Assembly (NCBI GenBank): GCA_013397075.1
Contig: VWZS01004380.1
Location: 248,001-312,000 of the forward strand
Source: Rhabdornis inornatus
Taxonomy: Eukaryota; Chordata; Aves; Passeriformes; Rhabdornithidae
DNA: 64,000 nucleotides
Direction: 5' to 3'
In this document: positions 1-11,350 of the stretch, piece by piece
How positions within the stretch are numbered: the stretch's first letter is position 1
How the letters are laid out: each line of letters opens with the position of its first letter
The notes under the pieces: generated by a model
The model's database searches: none
What the model saw: only the letters and a program-made list of their open reading frames with translations
Told to the model about the DNA's origin: nothing
Translations under genes and position numbers: made by a program

Positions 1-320
1 GAGCTGAAGGTTACCTTAGGTTGATGTCACAGTACAGTAGCTGCAGCAAACAAGTCGATGTGAGCTGCAGATTATAATTTATTTGGACCAAGAGAATGAA
101 TATAAGATTTGAAATTCAAGCGTGCATTTTAAGAATGTGTCTCAGCTTGTGATTCTTTCTAATTTATGTACAGGGATGCTGTTTCAAACTGCAATTGTAA
201 CAGCCACTTCAAAACACCAAACTGGCATGGTTGACATCTATCTATAGATGTCTGCTATTTGTCCTCTGGGCTCCTTTAGAGCCAGTGGAGAGACAGAAAA
301 CTTTTTGAGTGTCACTCACT
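1..320. other. Unannotated AT-rich flank
   Basis: This stretch precedes the first CR1 element. I see no open frame of note, no repeat signature and no splice-site pair in it. The short open frame starting at 248 runs straight into the CR1 at 321 and is not a gene. Confidence 0.6.
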
Positions 321-875
321 TAGAATCACAGAATCATAGAATGGCTTGGCATGGAAGGGACCTTAGAGATCATCTAGTTCCAAGTCCTCTGCCATGGGCA
401 GGGACACCTCCCACTAGACCGGGTTGCTCAATGCCCCATTCAACCCAGCCTTGAGCACTTCCAAGGAGGAGGACTCCAGAGCTTCTCTGACCAAACTATT
501 CCAGTGCCTCACCACCCTCATAGTAAAGAATTTCTTCCATATACCTGACACAAATTTCCCCTCTTTCAGTTTGAACCCATTACTCCGTGTCCTGTCACCA
601 CAGTTCCTGATGAAGAGTCCATCTCCAGTTTCCCCCTTCAGATACTGGAAGGTTGCTATGAGGTCTCCACACAACCTTCTCCACACTGAACAGCCCCAGC
701 TCTCTGTCTGTCTTCATAGTGGAGGTGCTCTAGTCCCCTTATTAATTTCATGTTCCTCCTCTGGACTTCCTCCAAAAGTCCCATGTTCTTCATATGTTGA
801 GGGCACCAGGACCTGGCTCTGGCACTTGGCAGCATCCAGGGGTGTGCTCAGAGGCAGGGGCCATGGCACCTTGAA
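321..875 (-). mobile_element. CR1 LINE, 5'-truncated 3' end, minus strand
   Basis: The plus strand starts with the reverse complement of the avian CR1 tail (tagaatcacagaatcataga at 321-340), then the 'aagggaccttagagatcatc' block. Reading the minus strand from 875 back to 321 gives the C-terminal part of the CR1 ORF2 reverse-transcriptase protein, a stop codon, and the short 3' UTR and tail. The element is 5'-truncated near 875, as most CR1 copies are, so it cannot move. The family's autonomous form is about 4.5 kb, so this is roughly the last eighth. It abuts the start of a SINE in the opposite orientation at 876. The assignment rests on recalled CR1 consensus text; the subfamily is not determined. 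Confidence 0.93.
414..686 (-). pseudogene. CR1 ORF2 C-terminal remnant
   Basis: On the minus strand this frame reads as the conserved carboxy end of the CR1 ORF2 protein. Recognisable pieces are GDLIATFQYLKGE, GNGFKLKEG-like text (here SNGFKLKEGKF), KKFFTMRVVRHWN, SLEVLKAGLNGALSN, and the stop at 414-416. The next conserved block upstream (GLFSVEK, near 690-705) is in another frame. An indel near 675-685, apparently two bases lost, has broken the reading frame. No catalytic reverse-transcriptase motif is present because only the tail of the protein survives. It is a dead retrotransposon fragment, not a host gene. Confidence 0.88.
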
Positions 876-1016
876 GGGCTGAGATCAGCTCAGCTGGCTG
901 GAGCCTGGTGCAAATAACACCAAGGGTGTGGGTTCAGTCCTGAACAGGTCATTCATGTAAGAGCTGGACTTAAAGATCCTTGTGGGTCCCTTCCAAGTCA
1001 GAACATTCTATGATCT
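876..1016 (+). mobile_element. tRNA-Ile-derived SINE with CR1 tail (TguSINE1-like)
   Basis: The first half resembles tRNA-Ile. It has an A-box-like cagctcagctgg at 886-897, an anticodon arm ggtgcaaataacacc with AAT at 913-915, and a B-box-like ggttcagtcc at 931-940. The second half reads gagctggact, then gatccttgtgggtcccttcc, then attctatgat, which is the 3' tail of CR1. A tRNA-Ile head joined to a CR1 tail is the architecture of TguSINE1, reported from the zebra finch and other passerines. The tail lets it borrow CR1 reverse transcriptase. The copy has many substitutions relative to a functional tRNA and is probably old and inactive. The name is from recall; the architecture is seen directly. 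Confidence 0.87.
886..941 (+). promoter_or_regulatory. Relic internal Pol III promoter of the SINE (A and B boxes)
   Basis: The A-box-like sequence lies at 886-897 and the B-box-like sequence at 931-941, spaced as in a tRNA. The tRNA consensus B box GGTTCGAnTCC here reads GGTTCAGTCCT, with the G of GTTCG changed to A, so binding by TFIIIC may be weakened. There is no sign that it drives a host gene. Confidence 0.6.
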
Positions 1017-4000
1017 GGAAATAAAGACTTGATTCTCTCCCTGGCTATGAAAGGAGTGTGACAAAAGCTCAGGTGTAGAAGTCTCTCCATTTCTGACATA
1101 CTGTAAGACTGGGGAGATAGTAACTTGCATAAATAAGCAAAGTTACTGCTTAACCAACACTAAATCTTTTATCCATTGACATCCCTCTGTCAAGAAAAGT
1201 ATTTCGGCCTTACTACATTTTGTGGGGAATGCTTGTTGGATTTGGGAATCCTTTGCTGGCTACAAGTATCAATTTAACTTAAATTGATATGAAATTTGAA
1301 TAATATTATATATGCATATTAGATATAAAATATATCTTTTTCAGAGCATTTCCCAATTGAGTACAAGTTTTCAAAACTGAACAGGTGTCCTTGGATGAGG
1401 AAAGATGGACTTTTTTTTATTATTCTTTCATAGATAACAGAGACAATATTATCCAGTATGATATTAATTATTTGGAATAGCTATTACAACCCAGAGGATG
1501 ACTGCACACGCAACAACAGGCTAGTCCTTACCATCAAAACATTCATATAAAGTTTCTTTACTGAGAATGTGATGGCTGCTTCACCTGAATGTGAAGAAGT
1601 CTGATGCTCTGTATTTGATGACAGCGATGGAGAGAAAAGCACTCCTTTTTAAAATTCATACAGAATTTTTCACTGATGCAGTAATAGTAAAATATCTGGG
1701 GAAAAATATAACAGTGAAAATTTTCTTTACTGATATGCCAACTTTATTCATTTCTGCATGCAAAAGCTGAATTATTTATTTCCATGAGGCAATTTATTCT
1801 ATTCAGCAAATACTTGTTGATATCTTAGGAAAAGTTTTTACTTCATCAGGTAAGTATAGGATTAAATGTCTTTCTCCAGATACATAGTTTATTGTTAGGT
1901 ACAGTTTGAAAGTGCTTCTACAAGCACAGCTTTGAGCTGGAGCTACAGACTTCTTTTTTGACCACAAGAGAGGAAAAATTACCAAGTGTGTTTGCTGTTT
2001 GAATGAGGTTTTATGAGTGAGATAGCAGTCTAAGTATTGATAAGCCTGGGTTACTCATTACCTCCCGTGAGCTGTCATGACAGATGTATTTTGTATTTCT
2101 TCTGCTGCTAAAAGAGTGAACAGAATTGATCAATTGGGCTGGTAGCAGGAACTGTTCGCTGGAAATCTCAGATCTTTCTGGAGGAAGATGGAAATATATG
2201 AAAATACATAAGCTGAATTTAAAAAAAACTCTATGTGAGAGATTGCATCCTGAATTTAATGGATGAAGTTGTCTAAATACCCCAAGAGGCACATTTTCTC
2301 CTTTCTGGAAATCAGAAATTAATGGGAATTAAATGCCTCTGTTCTCTCTGTTTGGTTTTGTTGGGTTTGGGGTTTTTTTTCTTCTATTGCTCTGAATTTC
2401 AGAATGCTCTTTTTCCCATGAGGAGGATTTCTGAGAAGGCACAAGTAAGTGATGGTTGGACAAGAAATTTCTGGAATAAAGTGGCTTGGATCCCCAAATC
2501 CAGATCTCACAGAAATGAGATCTCAGTTCTGAAGGATATGTAACAGGAAAATCAGTGTAGTATGCATACTAAATCTTGACCGATTTGATAAGAAAGACTG
2601 GCCAACGGACACTGCAATAGCCTTCTGCTAGAACTTTTGGGCATTTCTGACTTAACTTCCTAGATGATTCTGTACTAGGAACAAAATGAATAACTGTACT
2701 GTAGTTCAGACTTTTAAGCTTGTACCTGGGGCATGAGTATCCAAGCACCTCTGTCCATACTGGTTGCAATTTCAGACTTCAACTTTCTCTGATGTGGAAG
2801 CTTGATTACAGGAACAAATGTGGAAGCCCAGTTCAAACAACTATGTACTGTGCACTTAATTCTCCTTCGGAAGTTTGTAGGAAATTCTTGTGGCCAGGAA
2901 AAGCCCAATGTTCAAAGCACCTGTCTCCGAAAGGCTTTCTCTAGCATCACGTCTCTCAGCCTCTCATTTCTGGCACATGCATTAACTCTCCTGTGGGCTC
3001 CGCACAGAAGACTTTGAAGTGTTAAGAGTCTTTGATATAGTGCCACAGCAATTTAATTATTTTCTCCCGTGCTGCCTCAGCTACACGAAGCTTAAGGAAT
3101 TAGATGTGATGCAAGATTTTAGCTTTAACTTATAAAAATGCAAATGATCTGGAATTAAATTGCTCAGGAACTTGATTCTCCATCATACAGTGATAAGAAC
3201 CACTTGAGCTGCAGTTCTTTGCCATGGCACAGAATTCTGCCTGAGTGATCACTGGACTGGGAGCTTTTCCACCTCACCTCCTCCTCCTATCTCCAAAGAA
3301 TTTAATGTGCTATAAAGTACTTACCTTCCACTCCACTCTGTTTTCAAGGAGGAAGTGACCTGAAGCCCAGATCAGATTTTCAGAAAGTCCTTTCTGTTGT
3401 ACTTCACATTTATATCCATGGAAAGTCCTCCATCTGTCCAGAATATCAGTTTTCCAGGGCTTCTTTTGCACAAGGAAATCAACAAATGCCAGCACATACC
3501 TTGTGACCCTTTGGGCCTTTACTCCACTTTCTTGATCTCTTTTGCTTTTGAAAAAACAATTTGAAAGATCTCCCACTATTGATTTTATGCAGGATCTTCA
3601 GAGGATTATGGCAGATAAAGAAACACAAGTTTTATTCAAGATGAGAAACCAGCATGATTACAATTCATTATCATTCAAGCACATAACAGACAGACTGCCT
3701 CTGCATCCCTGTCTCTTTTCCCCTGAATGTGGTGTGGAGTTTTAAAGACAGGAGTTATTGTCTTTGCCTTCCTTGTATATTTTCTCGCCAGACTCATTGG
3801 ATTATTGGAAGTCTCCCAGTAGCTTTCTTGACATAAGGGACTTGAGTTTATACATATATCTCTCCCTCATGGTTAATCTGCTTAAATCATCTTAGTTTCC
3901 AGATCTTATTGACCCTATCACCTGTTTACTGTTTCCTCACTATGAGCTGAAGTTTCCCTTTCTCCTGCACCCCCAGAGCCGTACAGAATTCTGTGCCTCC

Positions 4001-5024
4001 TCTGTGCACTTTGCCCTGATTTGCTCCACCTTCTCTTCAGTTTAATTCTGCTGTGCTGTCAAATCTATCTTCATCTGCTTTTTCCAGAAAATGCTCAGTA
4101 CCCTGTATGCACGTGTTCTATGCACAGACACACCCTTGGAACTTGCTTGTATTACCAACTTGCAAGATACACAGGCAGAGAGTGGCAGAAATGTAACTGA
4201 GGTTCTGTTAACACGTTTCCTCTTGTGATAAAGGCTCTTGAGGCTGTAAAACAGAAACACACTGAATCTTTGCTTTGGCATGGTAGGGTGCAATGTGTTT
4301 AAAGAAAACAATAAATACAAGCTTTCCACTCTATATAGCACTTCATAAATATGTGTTTATTTCCTCATCTTTCACCAGTTTTACAGTTTTAACCAGTGCC
4401 TCAGTGGTAATGTTTGTCAGAAGTATACAGTGGAACTTCAGATAGTTCTATTCTGTAGTTATGAAATTAAAAACAAATTAACAGGCCTTTCCATAAGGAA
4501 CTGCGCCAAAAAATAATGAAACTAATTTTTTATAACATATTACAGTTACATAAGAGTTCAACTTCCATTTCCATCTTATTCTATGTACTGTATTTACACA
4601 GTTAACTAATTTATTATTTACATTTTTCAAATTCTGTAGTCATAAATATTTTTATATCGTACATTCTAGTTTAAACTTTTATTACAGAAATTATTTAACA
4701 CGCATTTCAGACACTGCAATTTCAATATTTCACATGAGTTCTAGGAAATGACTGCCTGTTTTCACTAGTGATGTGTCAAGATGCCTCCTTCATAAGAAAA
4801 TACATATTACAAAGGAATTTTGTAATATTCAGAACCTTGAATTTTGAAAAAACTAAGTTCATAGGATGTAATAATGATAATGCTATTTCCTTTTCTATGC
4901 AATATTTTTTTTTTAATTACATTTTACCTGAGATGTAAAATTGTTAAATGTGTGGGCTTTTGATAAAAAATTTGAAACTTTACACAAATGTTGGCCTTCT
5001 ATTTACTGAGAACTACCCCATCTG
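1017..5024. other. Unrecognised AT-rich DNA
   Basis: No CR1, SINE or gene is recognised here. Open frames stay below about 100 codons on either strand. Isolated good splice donors occur: CAG|GTAAGTATA at 1849/1850 on the plus strand and AAG|GTAAGTACT on the minus strand ending at 3325. Neither is paired with a convincing acceptor and conserved frame. A G/T-rich patch lies at about 2350-2390. Confidence 0.55.
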
Positions 5025-5057
5025 TATAGATATATAAACGTTATTTATATATCTATA
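5025..5057. repeat. Small perfect hairpin, 14-bp arms
   Basis: tatagatatataaa at 5025-5038 is followed by a 5-base loop and its exact reverse complement at 5044-5057. The arms are pure A/T apart from one G/C pair, so this may be a chance or microsatellite-derived palindrome. Confidence 0.85.
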
Positions 5058-8000
5058 TCATATTTCCCAGAAAAGTCTATATCTACAGAAATAAACATTG
5101 GTATTATATTAGGAAACTTCCCACTATTCTTAAAAAGCAATGTGCTCAAGTACAATATTCAACTTCTGACACAGACACAATAGTAAATGTGACCTCTAAT
5201 GGTAATACTTCCTTCCAAGGAAAGTAAGAGGTACCTGTTGAATTTGGAAGACATGGCAAACAACTTATGTGGACCCAGTGAAGGAAATTTTATATATCCA
5301 GTCCTAAAAATGTTATGCAGGAGCATCTGACACAGCAGACAACTTTGGGTCAACTTTCCATGTTACATTTAACTACCTAAATAATGTCTTAATAGAAAAA
5401 AGTTAATTATAGAAAACCCTCACAACAGTTAATGCTGTGTTGTCTTCTCTCATTACAATAATATGCATTTCTATTAACAAATGATTGCAGATACAAGCTT
5501 AAAGCAAATGGTCATAGATTTCATGTTTCTTTTATTCTGTTATTGGTAGACACTGTTAGGCACAATATGACATTCCTTGTAAACATGAATTTTAATACAT
5601 TAGACCACGAACTAAAGTTACAGAAAGCAGTACACAGACATGTAAGAAGCACAGATCCACAACACATTCCAGGCACAAATGCAGCCACCTGGGAGGCCTG
5701 ACCCTGTATCCATCACAACTGAAACACCCAGCTGACACCAGTGGAAAAGAAATGCATCCTAGTTTCCAAACACTTCGGCTTCTGAAATAATTCTTTTTTT
5801 TATCTTCTACTAAAGATTTCATATCATTTTAAAATATAGATGGTCTCATAATCACATGTTGGTAAAAATGTATTTTACTTCATTAACCCTGAAACACCTA
5901 CTTATTACAAAGTCTGTGTGAAGAACTAAGGCCCCTAAAGCAAGTAATGAAGCTAACACATTTAGAAAGCTCTCTTCAAAATATGTATCTACATATTTTT
6001 AAGAAATTGAAAATAATCTTTCAATAACAAATCATAAGAGAAAATCTCTTGAAGGTTTTTTATTTCCCAAACTTAAAAGTGCACTACACTTTCTGTGCAA
6101 CTCAAGAACCAAACTGAGGAATAGTAAGTTTGAACTTTTAAGTGTATTGCTTATTGCAACTCCTACCCTTCATAACCTGCATGTGTATGGTAGGCACAAA
6201 TTAATGTGAGTTATTTACATCCAGAGCATAATTAGACTTCTTATCAGAAAATATTTCTTGAAAAAAATAGTGCACTTAAATTACGTATGTTTTAAGAAAT
6301 TATTCGTTATCCCATGGTTATATGAAGAAATGTTAATTTTAGTCTATAAACTCATAGAGGATTTTTGTTCTGCTAATGACCCATGAGCAATCTGAGTATA
6401 CAGTTACTGTTATTGTTATTGGGAGCTACCTCTCTTCTGAATAATCAGGAAAAAAAGGTATTAAATTATTTAACAAAAAAGCTTTGGAAAGATATATTAA
6501 TTTTCCTTTTCTAACTTGCTAGAAATGGAGAATAAGGCAGCAACTGAGATAAAAATATATCTTGCTTTGTAAACCAAGCTTCTTAATACATTTCTTAAAA
6601 GTGAACTTTTGTGCTGAAAAATTGCAAGGCCTTAAAAGACAAACTTTAATTACTTTGACAAGACCATGTCTTCTGTTTAATTCACTATTTTAAAGCACTC
6701 CAAAGTATATTGAAAGGGATTTATTCCAGTATAATAGATGAGTATTCAGATTTAAGTAACTCCTTTTTATGGCTAAAAAGCTTCTATAGCATCCTTCAAG
6801 ACTGAATAATGTTTAGAAAAATGCCACCAATTTCCATTGCAACCTTCTATATTCTTATATTATGGAAGTATTCCAACCTAATTCCATGGAAAAACAAAAG
6901 ATGGTGTGCTAATATCAGTGTCTTTTGAGTTATAAGCAGAGTTCAGGCCTCACTGTTTCATATGGTCTATATGATCATGGAAAAATTCTTTTTTGCCACT
7001 CAAAGCAGATAAATTTCACCGACCAAAACTGGCTTAGAAAGCCATGGCAGGTAACAGTGAAGTAATGACAAAGTAATTCCATAAGTAGTTTTGAGTCTAA
7101 AGTACATAGAAAAATTGCTCAACATAAATGAGACAGACTACAATTCTCCTATTTAGAGAAGGGAAAAAAGAAGAAAATTATGTTCTAAGACTTCTGAACT
7201 CATTTTTCATGCTGAGCAAAAAAATTCACTTTTAAGTTCATTTAATGCTTGATATCCTGCTTTGTCCACTTCTTTGGTATTCCATTCTCATTCTGCAAAT
7301 TCTAACAGAATTTTAATGGTCATCTTACTTCAAATGAAAGAGCAATGAGCTGAAAGCATAACCAGAACAACAGATGCCATAATACTGCAGAACACATTGG
7401 TTCTAATGATTTCTGTCTCTTTGCATTCACTTCTTGTAATGATTGGGGGCATCCGCAAATGCAAACTTCAGTCTGTAAGCCTCTGCCAGGAGTACACTGA
7501 TGTCTTCATTTCCCCAGTGTACTGTGGGCAAATTCTGTAAAAATATCAGTAACTCCTAATTGGGGAAAAAAAAAAAAGTAAATATATTTCTTCAAATAGC
7601 AGTGTAATAACTATGTATTAATTATACAATGATCATTTATAAGCAACCAATCATGTAGCACCTCTGTATCCCAAAAAAACCCGAGATCCAATTAGGTTTA
7701 GTGATTTTTACATAGATACTTGCTATTCAACCTTTCAGTTCAGAAATCTGCTATTAATTTTAGCTGAAATATGGTTATTTGCCAGATAATTTTTTTGAGA
7801 AAGATAATCTGTGTTGTTACCTATCCAAATTATTTTTACACTCCAGGGCAAGAAGTTATACAATTGGATACATTTTCAAATATTATGGATGATTGCTAAG
7901 TCTGGAATTTTCTCGAACCAATGCAAAGATAAGCTACTTCTCTACTTATACATGAAGAATTATGAAATAAATTATTATTTCAGTCAGTTGCAGTTAACTC

Positions 8001-8686
8001 CCACCTTGATTCTTAGCCCAGGTTTCCCATTCCCTGCTGGTTTCTGATCCCAAAACATTTTCCTGTGGGTCGGCATTTCCTCTCGCTCATACTATGTTTA
8101 GGCGAAATTCCATTCCAAGAAGCCTAAGCCCAGAAACAGAGGTAACAAGAAGCTCACTGGGACAGTGCCTCTATGTTCAGTTCTGATGAACATGCATCAA
8201 AATTCACCATAATCCTCAGCAGCACAAAGCCTCAAATCCTCATCTCTAGGCTGAAACCTGCCAGCTCTGAGAGGACTCTTTGGAAGATCAGCTACCACAA
8301 ATTGTCTCCTGACTTCATGCAAATGATGATTTTTATAAAGCTCATAATTTGACTAAACTCAGGAAGTTAATCTGTTCTTTAAAGAAAAGAAACTGGTGAC
8401 CCATAAGGTCAGAAACCCCCAAATGTGATGCAAAAGCCACCCTAGGCCAAATTTGAAGTCTGTGATGTTTGAAAATTTCCATAGAGCAGATCACCCGTCT
8501 CATGTTTTTAATTGTCTTGATAAACTGTGGCAAAACAGCAAAAGAGAAGTTTTGCATGAGTCACAACAAAATGAATGTGGATTTTTATGATTGGAGGTAT
8601 GAGGGAATCTTAGGAATAAGTGAAGTTGTTAAGCCTGCTTGTATCTTCTAGATGCTGTATTTTTGCAGAAAAAATGCAGACAATTT
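5058..8686. other. Unrecognised AT-rich DNA
   Basis: I see no gene, RNA gene or recognisable interspersed repeat in this stretch. Open frames are short (longest about 78 codons, at 7811-8047) and have no recognisable motif. A slightly less AT-rich patch at about 8040-8310 was inspected and not identified. Confidence 0.5.
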
Positions 8687-8757
8687 GTGCACATTTGTAC
8701 ACGTGCATATGTATTTGTGAGGATGTGTATAAGCACATTTTTATGTGAGTATATGTC
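8687..8757. repeat. Degenerate TG/CA-rich alternating tract
   Basis: An imperfect run of alternating purines and pyrimidines (tgtgcacatttgtacacg and following, ending ttatgtgagtatatg) looks like a decayed TG/CA microsatellite. Confidence 0.5.
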
Positions 8758-9531
8758 CTAAGGTTTATTCTAAAGATCAGAAATAAGTTAATGGGAAGCA
8801 ATTAAAACCACAGCCATTTTTTTTTATCTTGTTATAAATCAGAATCCTACAATATCATGTATAAGTACCTAGGGAAATTATTCTTCTTCATAAAAGTCCT
8901 ATTTTCCTTGCTCTCCCTTCTTCCTCTACACCTGCTTTCATAGAAGATGGTTGTAGAATCCCTTAGCAAGGATTCAGTGATTTTAGGAAATAGCCAGGAG
9001 CAGAAATTAACATTAAATGATTTCTTTGTGTTTGTGAGAAAATTATTTTGACTTCATCTATTTCATGGTCTTGCTATACTGGTTCTTATAAAATGAAAAG
9101 AGAAAGGATAGAAGTTGAGCAGTAATGTATATTTAATTATGAATAATAAGTAGTAATACAACAGATTTAGCATGAGAATGTCTCTATTACACTTGAGAGA
9201 ACACATTTTTAATAAAGTATTGTACAATTGTCAAAATCCCACTCTTTTTTTAAAAATTTCTATGTACTTATTTGACATTTATGCTGATAAGTGTAATTAA
9301 TAAATTAGCAGCAGAGAGTAGGAGGGTTGTGTGGAGGGATCATAAATGCCTGCCTCCATGAAAGTTCTTTTCTCCTTTTACAAAAGTAACTTTCAAGCAG
9401 CCCTAAGACACAGCAATTAATTCAACGAGCTTTGTGAAATTATCTCTTTTACTGTTTGTAGTCTCAAGACTTTTCTGGGTCAGACTTCTGGTGCAAACTG
9501 GTGTAAATGATTCATATTGCCAGAGCAGTGT

Positions 9532-9567
9532 TTTGGTTTCTTTTGGGCTTTGGTTTTCTTTGGGCTC
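9532..9567 (+). repeat. Two-copy imperfect tandem repeat, about 18 bp
   Basis: tttggtttcttttgggct at 9532-9549 is followed directly by ttggttttctttgggctct. It is a G/T-rich slippage-type duplication with no known role. Confidence 0.6.
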
Positions 9568-9569
9568 TG

Positions 9570-10864
9570 GAATATCCAAAGACTATAGCTTCAATATCCA
9601 TGTTATATGAAATTTAGCATATAGCTCAAATCTGAAATAGGACTGTTAATGATGAACTAGCTCATACTTCTACAATTAATTTCAAATTTGATAATAATTT
9701 TCATCTGAATTAAATATATAAATAAATGGCAGAGTAATGCATTGACTGTCCAAGTCCACTTCTGTTTGAGTGGGCATTTTGCCACTGTTACCAAGGGAAA
9801 AGACCAAAGTCTAAGACTGATACTGACTACTGAATATGTGTTATAAATCCAAGTAAAGAAACTGGCCAAAAACATACTACTTGTATGACCATCTAAAGAT
9901 AAGGCTTTTCTTCCTGTGATCTATTACAGAGCTTCAAAACTTGCTCAGATAGAAATAGAGCTTACATTTTTAAAAAATAAAATAAAAGTTGGTAAAAACT
10001 TTACTAAAGAAAATGTTATTTTCTTTAAATAAGAAGATTTTATTTTTCTTTAACTGATAGAGAAAATCATGCTGCCTTTATTGCTGCATATGGAGCATTC
10101 TTTGGAAATAAGAAAACTACTATAAAGTAACAATCAAAAACCCCCAAAGTCTTTGGATTTGCAGAAATGTACAAACACAGTACTTAATATTTACAGGACC
10201 ACATAACAAATTTTTCTAAAACTGCTTAATGCAGCATTTTACAGTTTAAAAAATGCAAGAATTACTACAAGTCACTCAAGCTTACTAATTTATTTTTTTT
10301 TTTGCCAACAGATAAACAGGAAGCTAAACAGCATATACAAATGAGGTATTCATACTAACTTCTTAGTATTAACACAACAGTAGTAAAATATCAGACTCTC
10401 TTTGAAATATGATGAATCATAATGTGAATTAATATTAACCATTAAAAACTTGCAGGCTTGCAGGTAATAAACTGCCTGGTCTATTCCAGAAGAAAACTGA
10501 GTCTAAAAATCAATATTTGTAAAATATTCCTGGAAGAGTTTTGTCTTCTGCTTAATTTAAATGGTATTGCTATGACACCTGGCTGAAGAATCAGGGTAGC
10601 CAGTAGATCATCATCAGAGCTGGGGTCTCTAAAATCCCAGTCCAATGTTTGCTTATATTTTGGCTGTATCAACAAAAAATACGCTAAAAATTATGTCCTT
10701 TGAATCTGGCAAATAGAGTGCCCTGGTTTCCTGGACTCTTACTGCAAGGAACAGCCATATTAATCCCCTGAACTGGGGCCATCTGCACGGCCCAGCCTGC
10801 CAGCACAGCTTCAGCTCGGTCTGTTTGTGGTGTCCGCCCTCTCATGCCACACCATGGAAAGGCA
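9570..10864. other. Unrecognised AT-rich DNA, GC-richer at its end
   Basis: Mostly AT-rich and unrecognised. From about 10,730 the composition becomes clearly richer in G and C, continuing into the CCTC tract. Open frames on both strands overlap this patch (10,684-10,950 minus and 10,844-11,266 plus). Neither has a recognisable domain. Confidence 0.45.
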
Positions 10865-10886
10865 TCTCCTCCCTCCCTCCCTCCTT
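10865..10886 (+). repeat. Short CCTC simple repeat
   Basis: A pyrimidine-only stretch of CCTC units of about 22 bases lies within a GC-richer patch. It explains the proline/serine-rich text in the overlapping open frame. Confidence 0.8.
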
Positions 10887-11188
10887 GCCAGCCAAGCAGA
10901 GGAGGATCAATGTACCACCTGCATTTTCTCCTGCCCCTCATCATGCACAAAAAGCAAAGAGATTTTAGTCACAGTGTTACTACCATAGTTAGGGGGCTGC
11001 AGCTGATGTTACCAGGACAGTGTGAGAACGCTGGCATTTTAGAACAGAAGACTAAGGCAGGATCTAAGAGCACTTCTACAAAGAGGGGGCTGGAAAGAAG
11101 CAAAGAGGTGCCAAGAAGCAATAGTAACAAGCTAAAGCTAACTTGTCATACAAAGCTAACTGTCATAAGAAAACAATCATTTGCAATG

Positions 11189-11350
11189 AGGGTGCTGGAG
11201 CAGAGTGCCAGGGAAACTGTAAATCTGCCCACTGGGATTTTCACAGCTCACCTGGCACACCCCTGAACAGGCTGCTCAAGCTCCAGTGCTGGCCTGGCTT
11301 GCAGCAGCAACTTGCACTATGGACCTCCTTTCCACAGTGAAATTTTCCAG
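11189..11350 (+). mobile_element. Probable degraded CR1 3' end, plus strand
   Basis: Blocks appear in CR1 order: ggtgctggagcagagtgcc, then gctcacctggcaca, then cctgaacaggctgctcaag, then cttgcactatggacctcc and tttccacagtgaaat. They parallel the CR1 region 'ggtgctggag...cacctggacac...gcaacctgct...ttggactagatgacct...ttccaacctgaa'. The match is loose throughout. If right, it explains the end of the 140-codon open frame at 10,844-11,266 as repeat-derived. An alignment search would settle it. Confidence 0.45.

Noticed and set aside
424..882. 152-codon plus-strand open frame
   Set aside because: It is the antisense of the CR1 element at 321-875; the real (dead) coding text is on the minus strand.
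881..950. A genuine tRNA-Ile gene
   Set aside because: The arms are mutated, there is no clean acceptor stem, and the sequence runs straight into a CR1 tail, so it is a SINE head.
10844..11266. 140-codon plus-strand open frame
   Set aside because: The first part is low-complexity from a CCTC repeat and the last part resembles an eroded CR1. No domain is visible and an unrelated frame overlaps on the minus strand.
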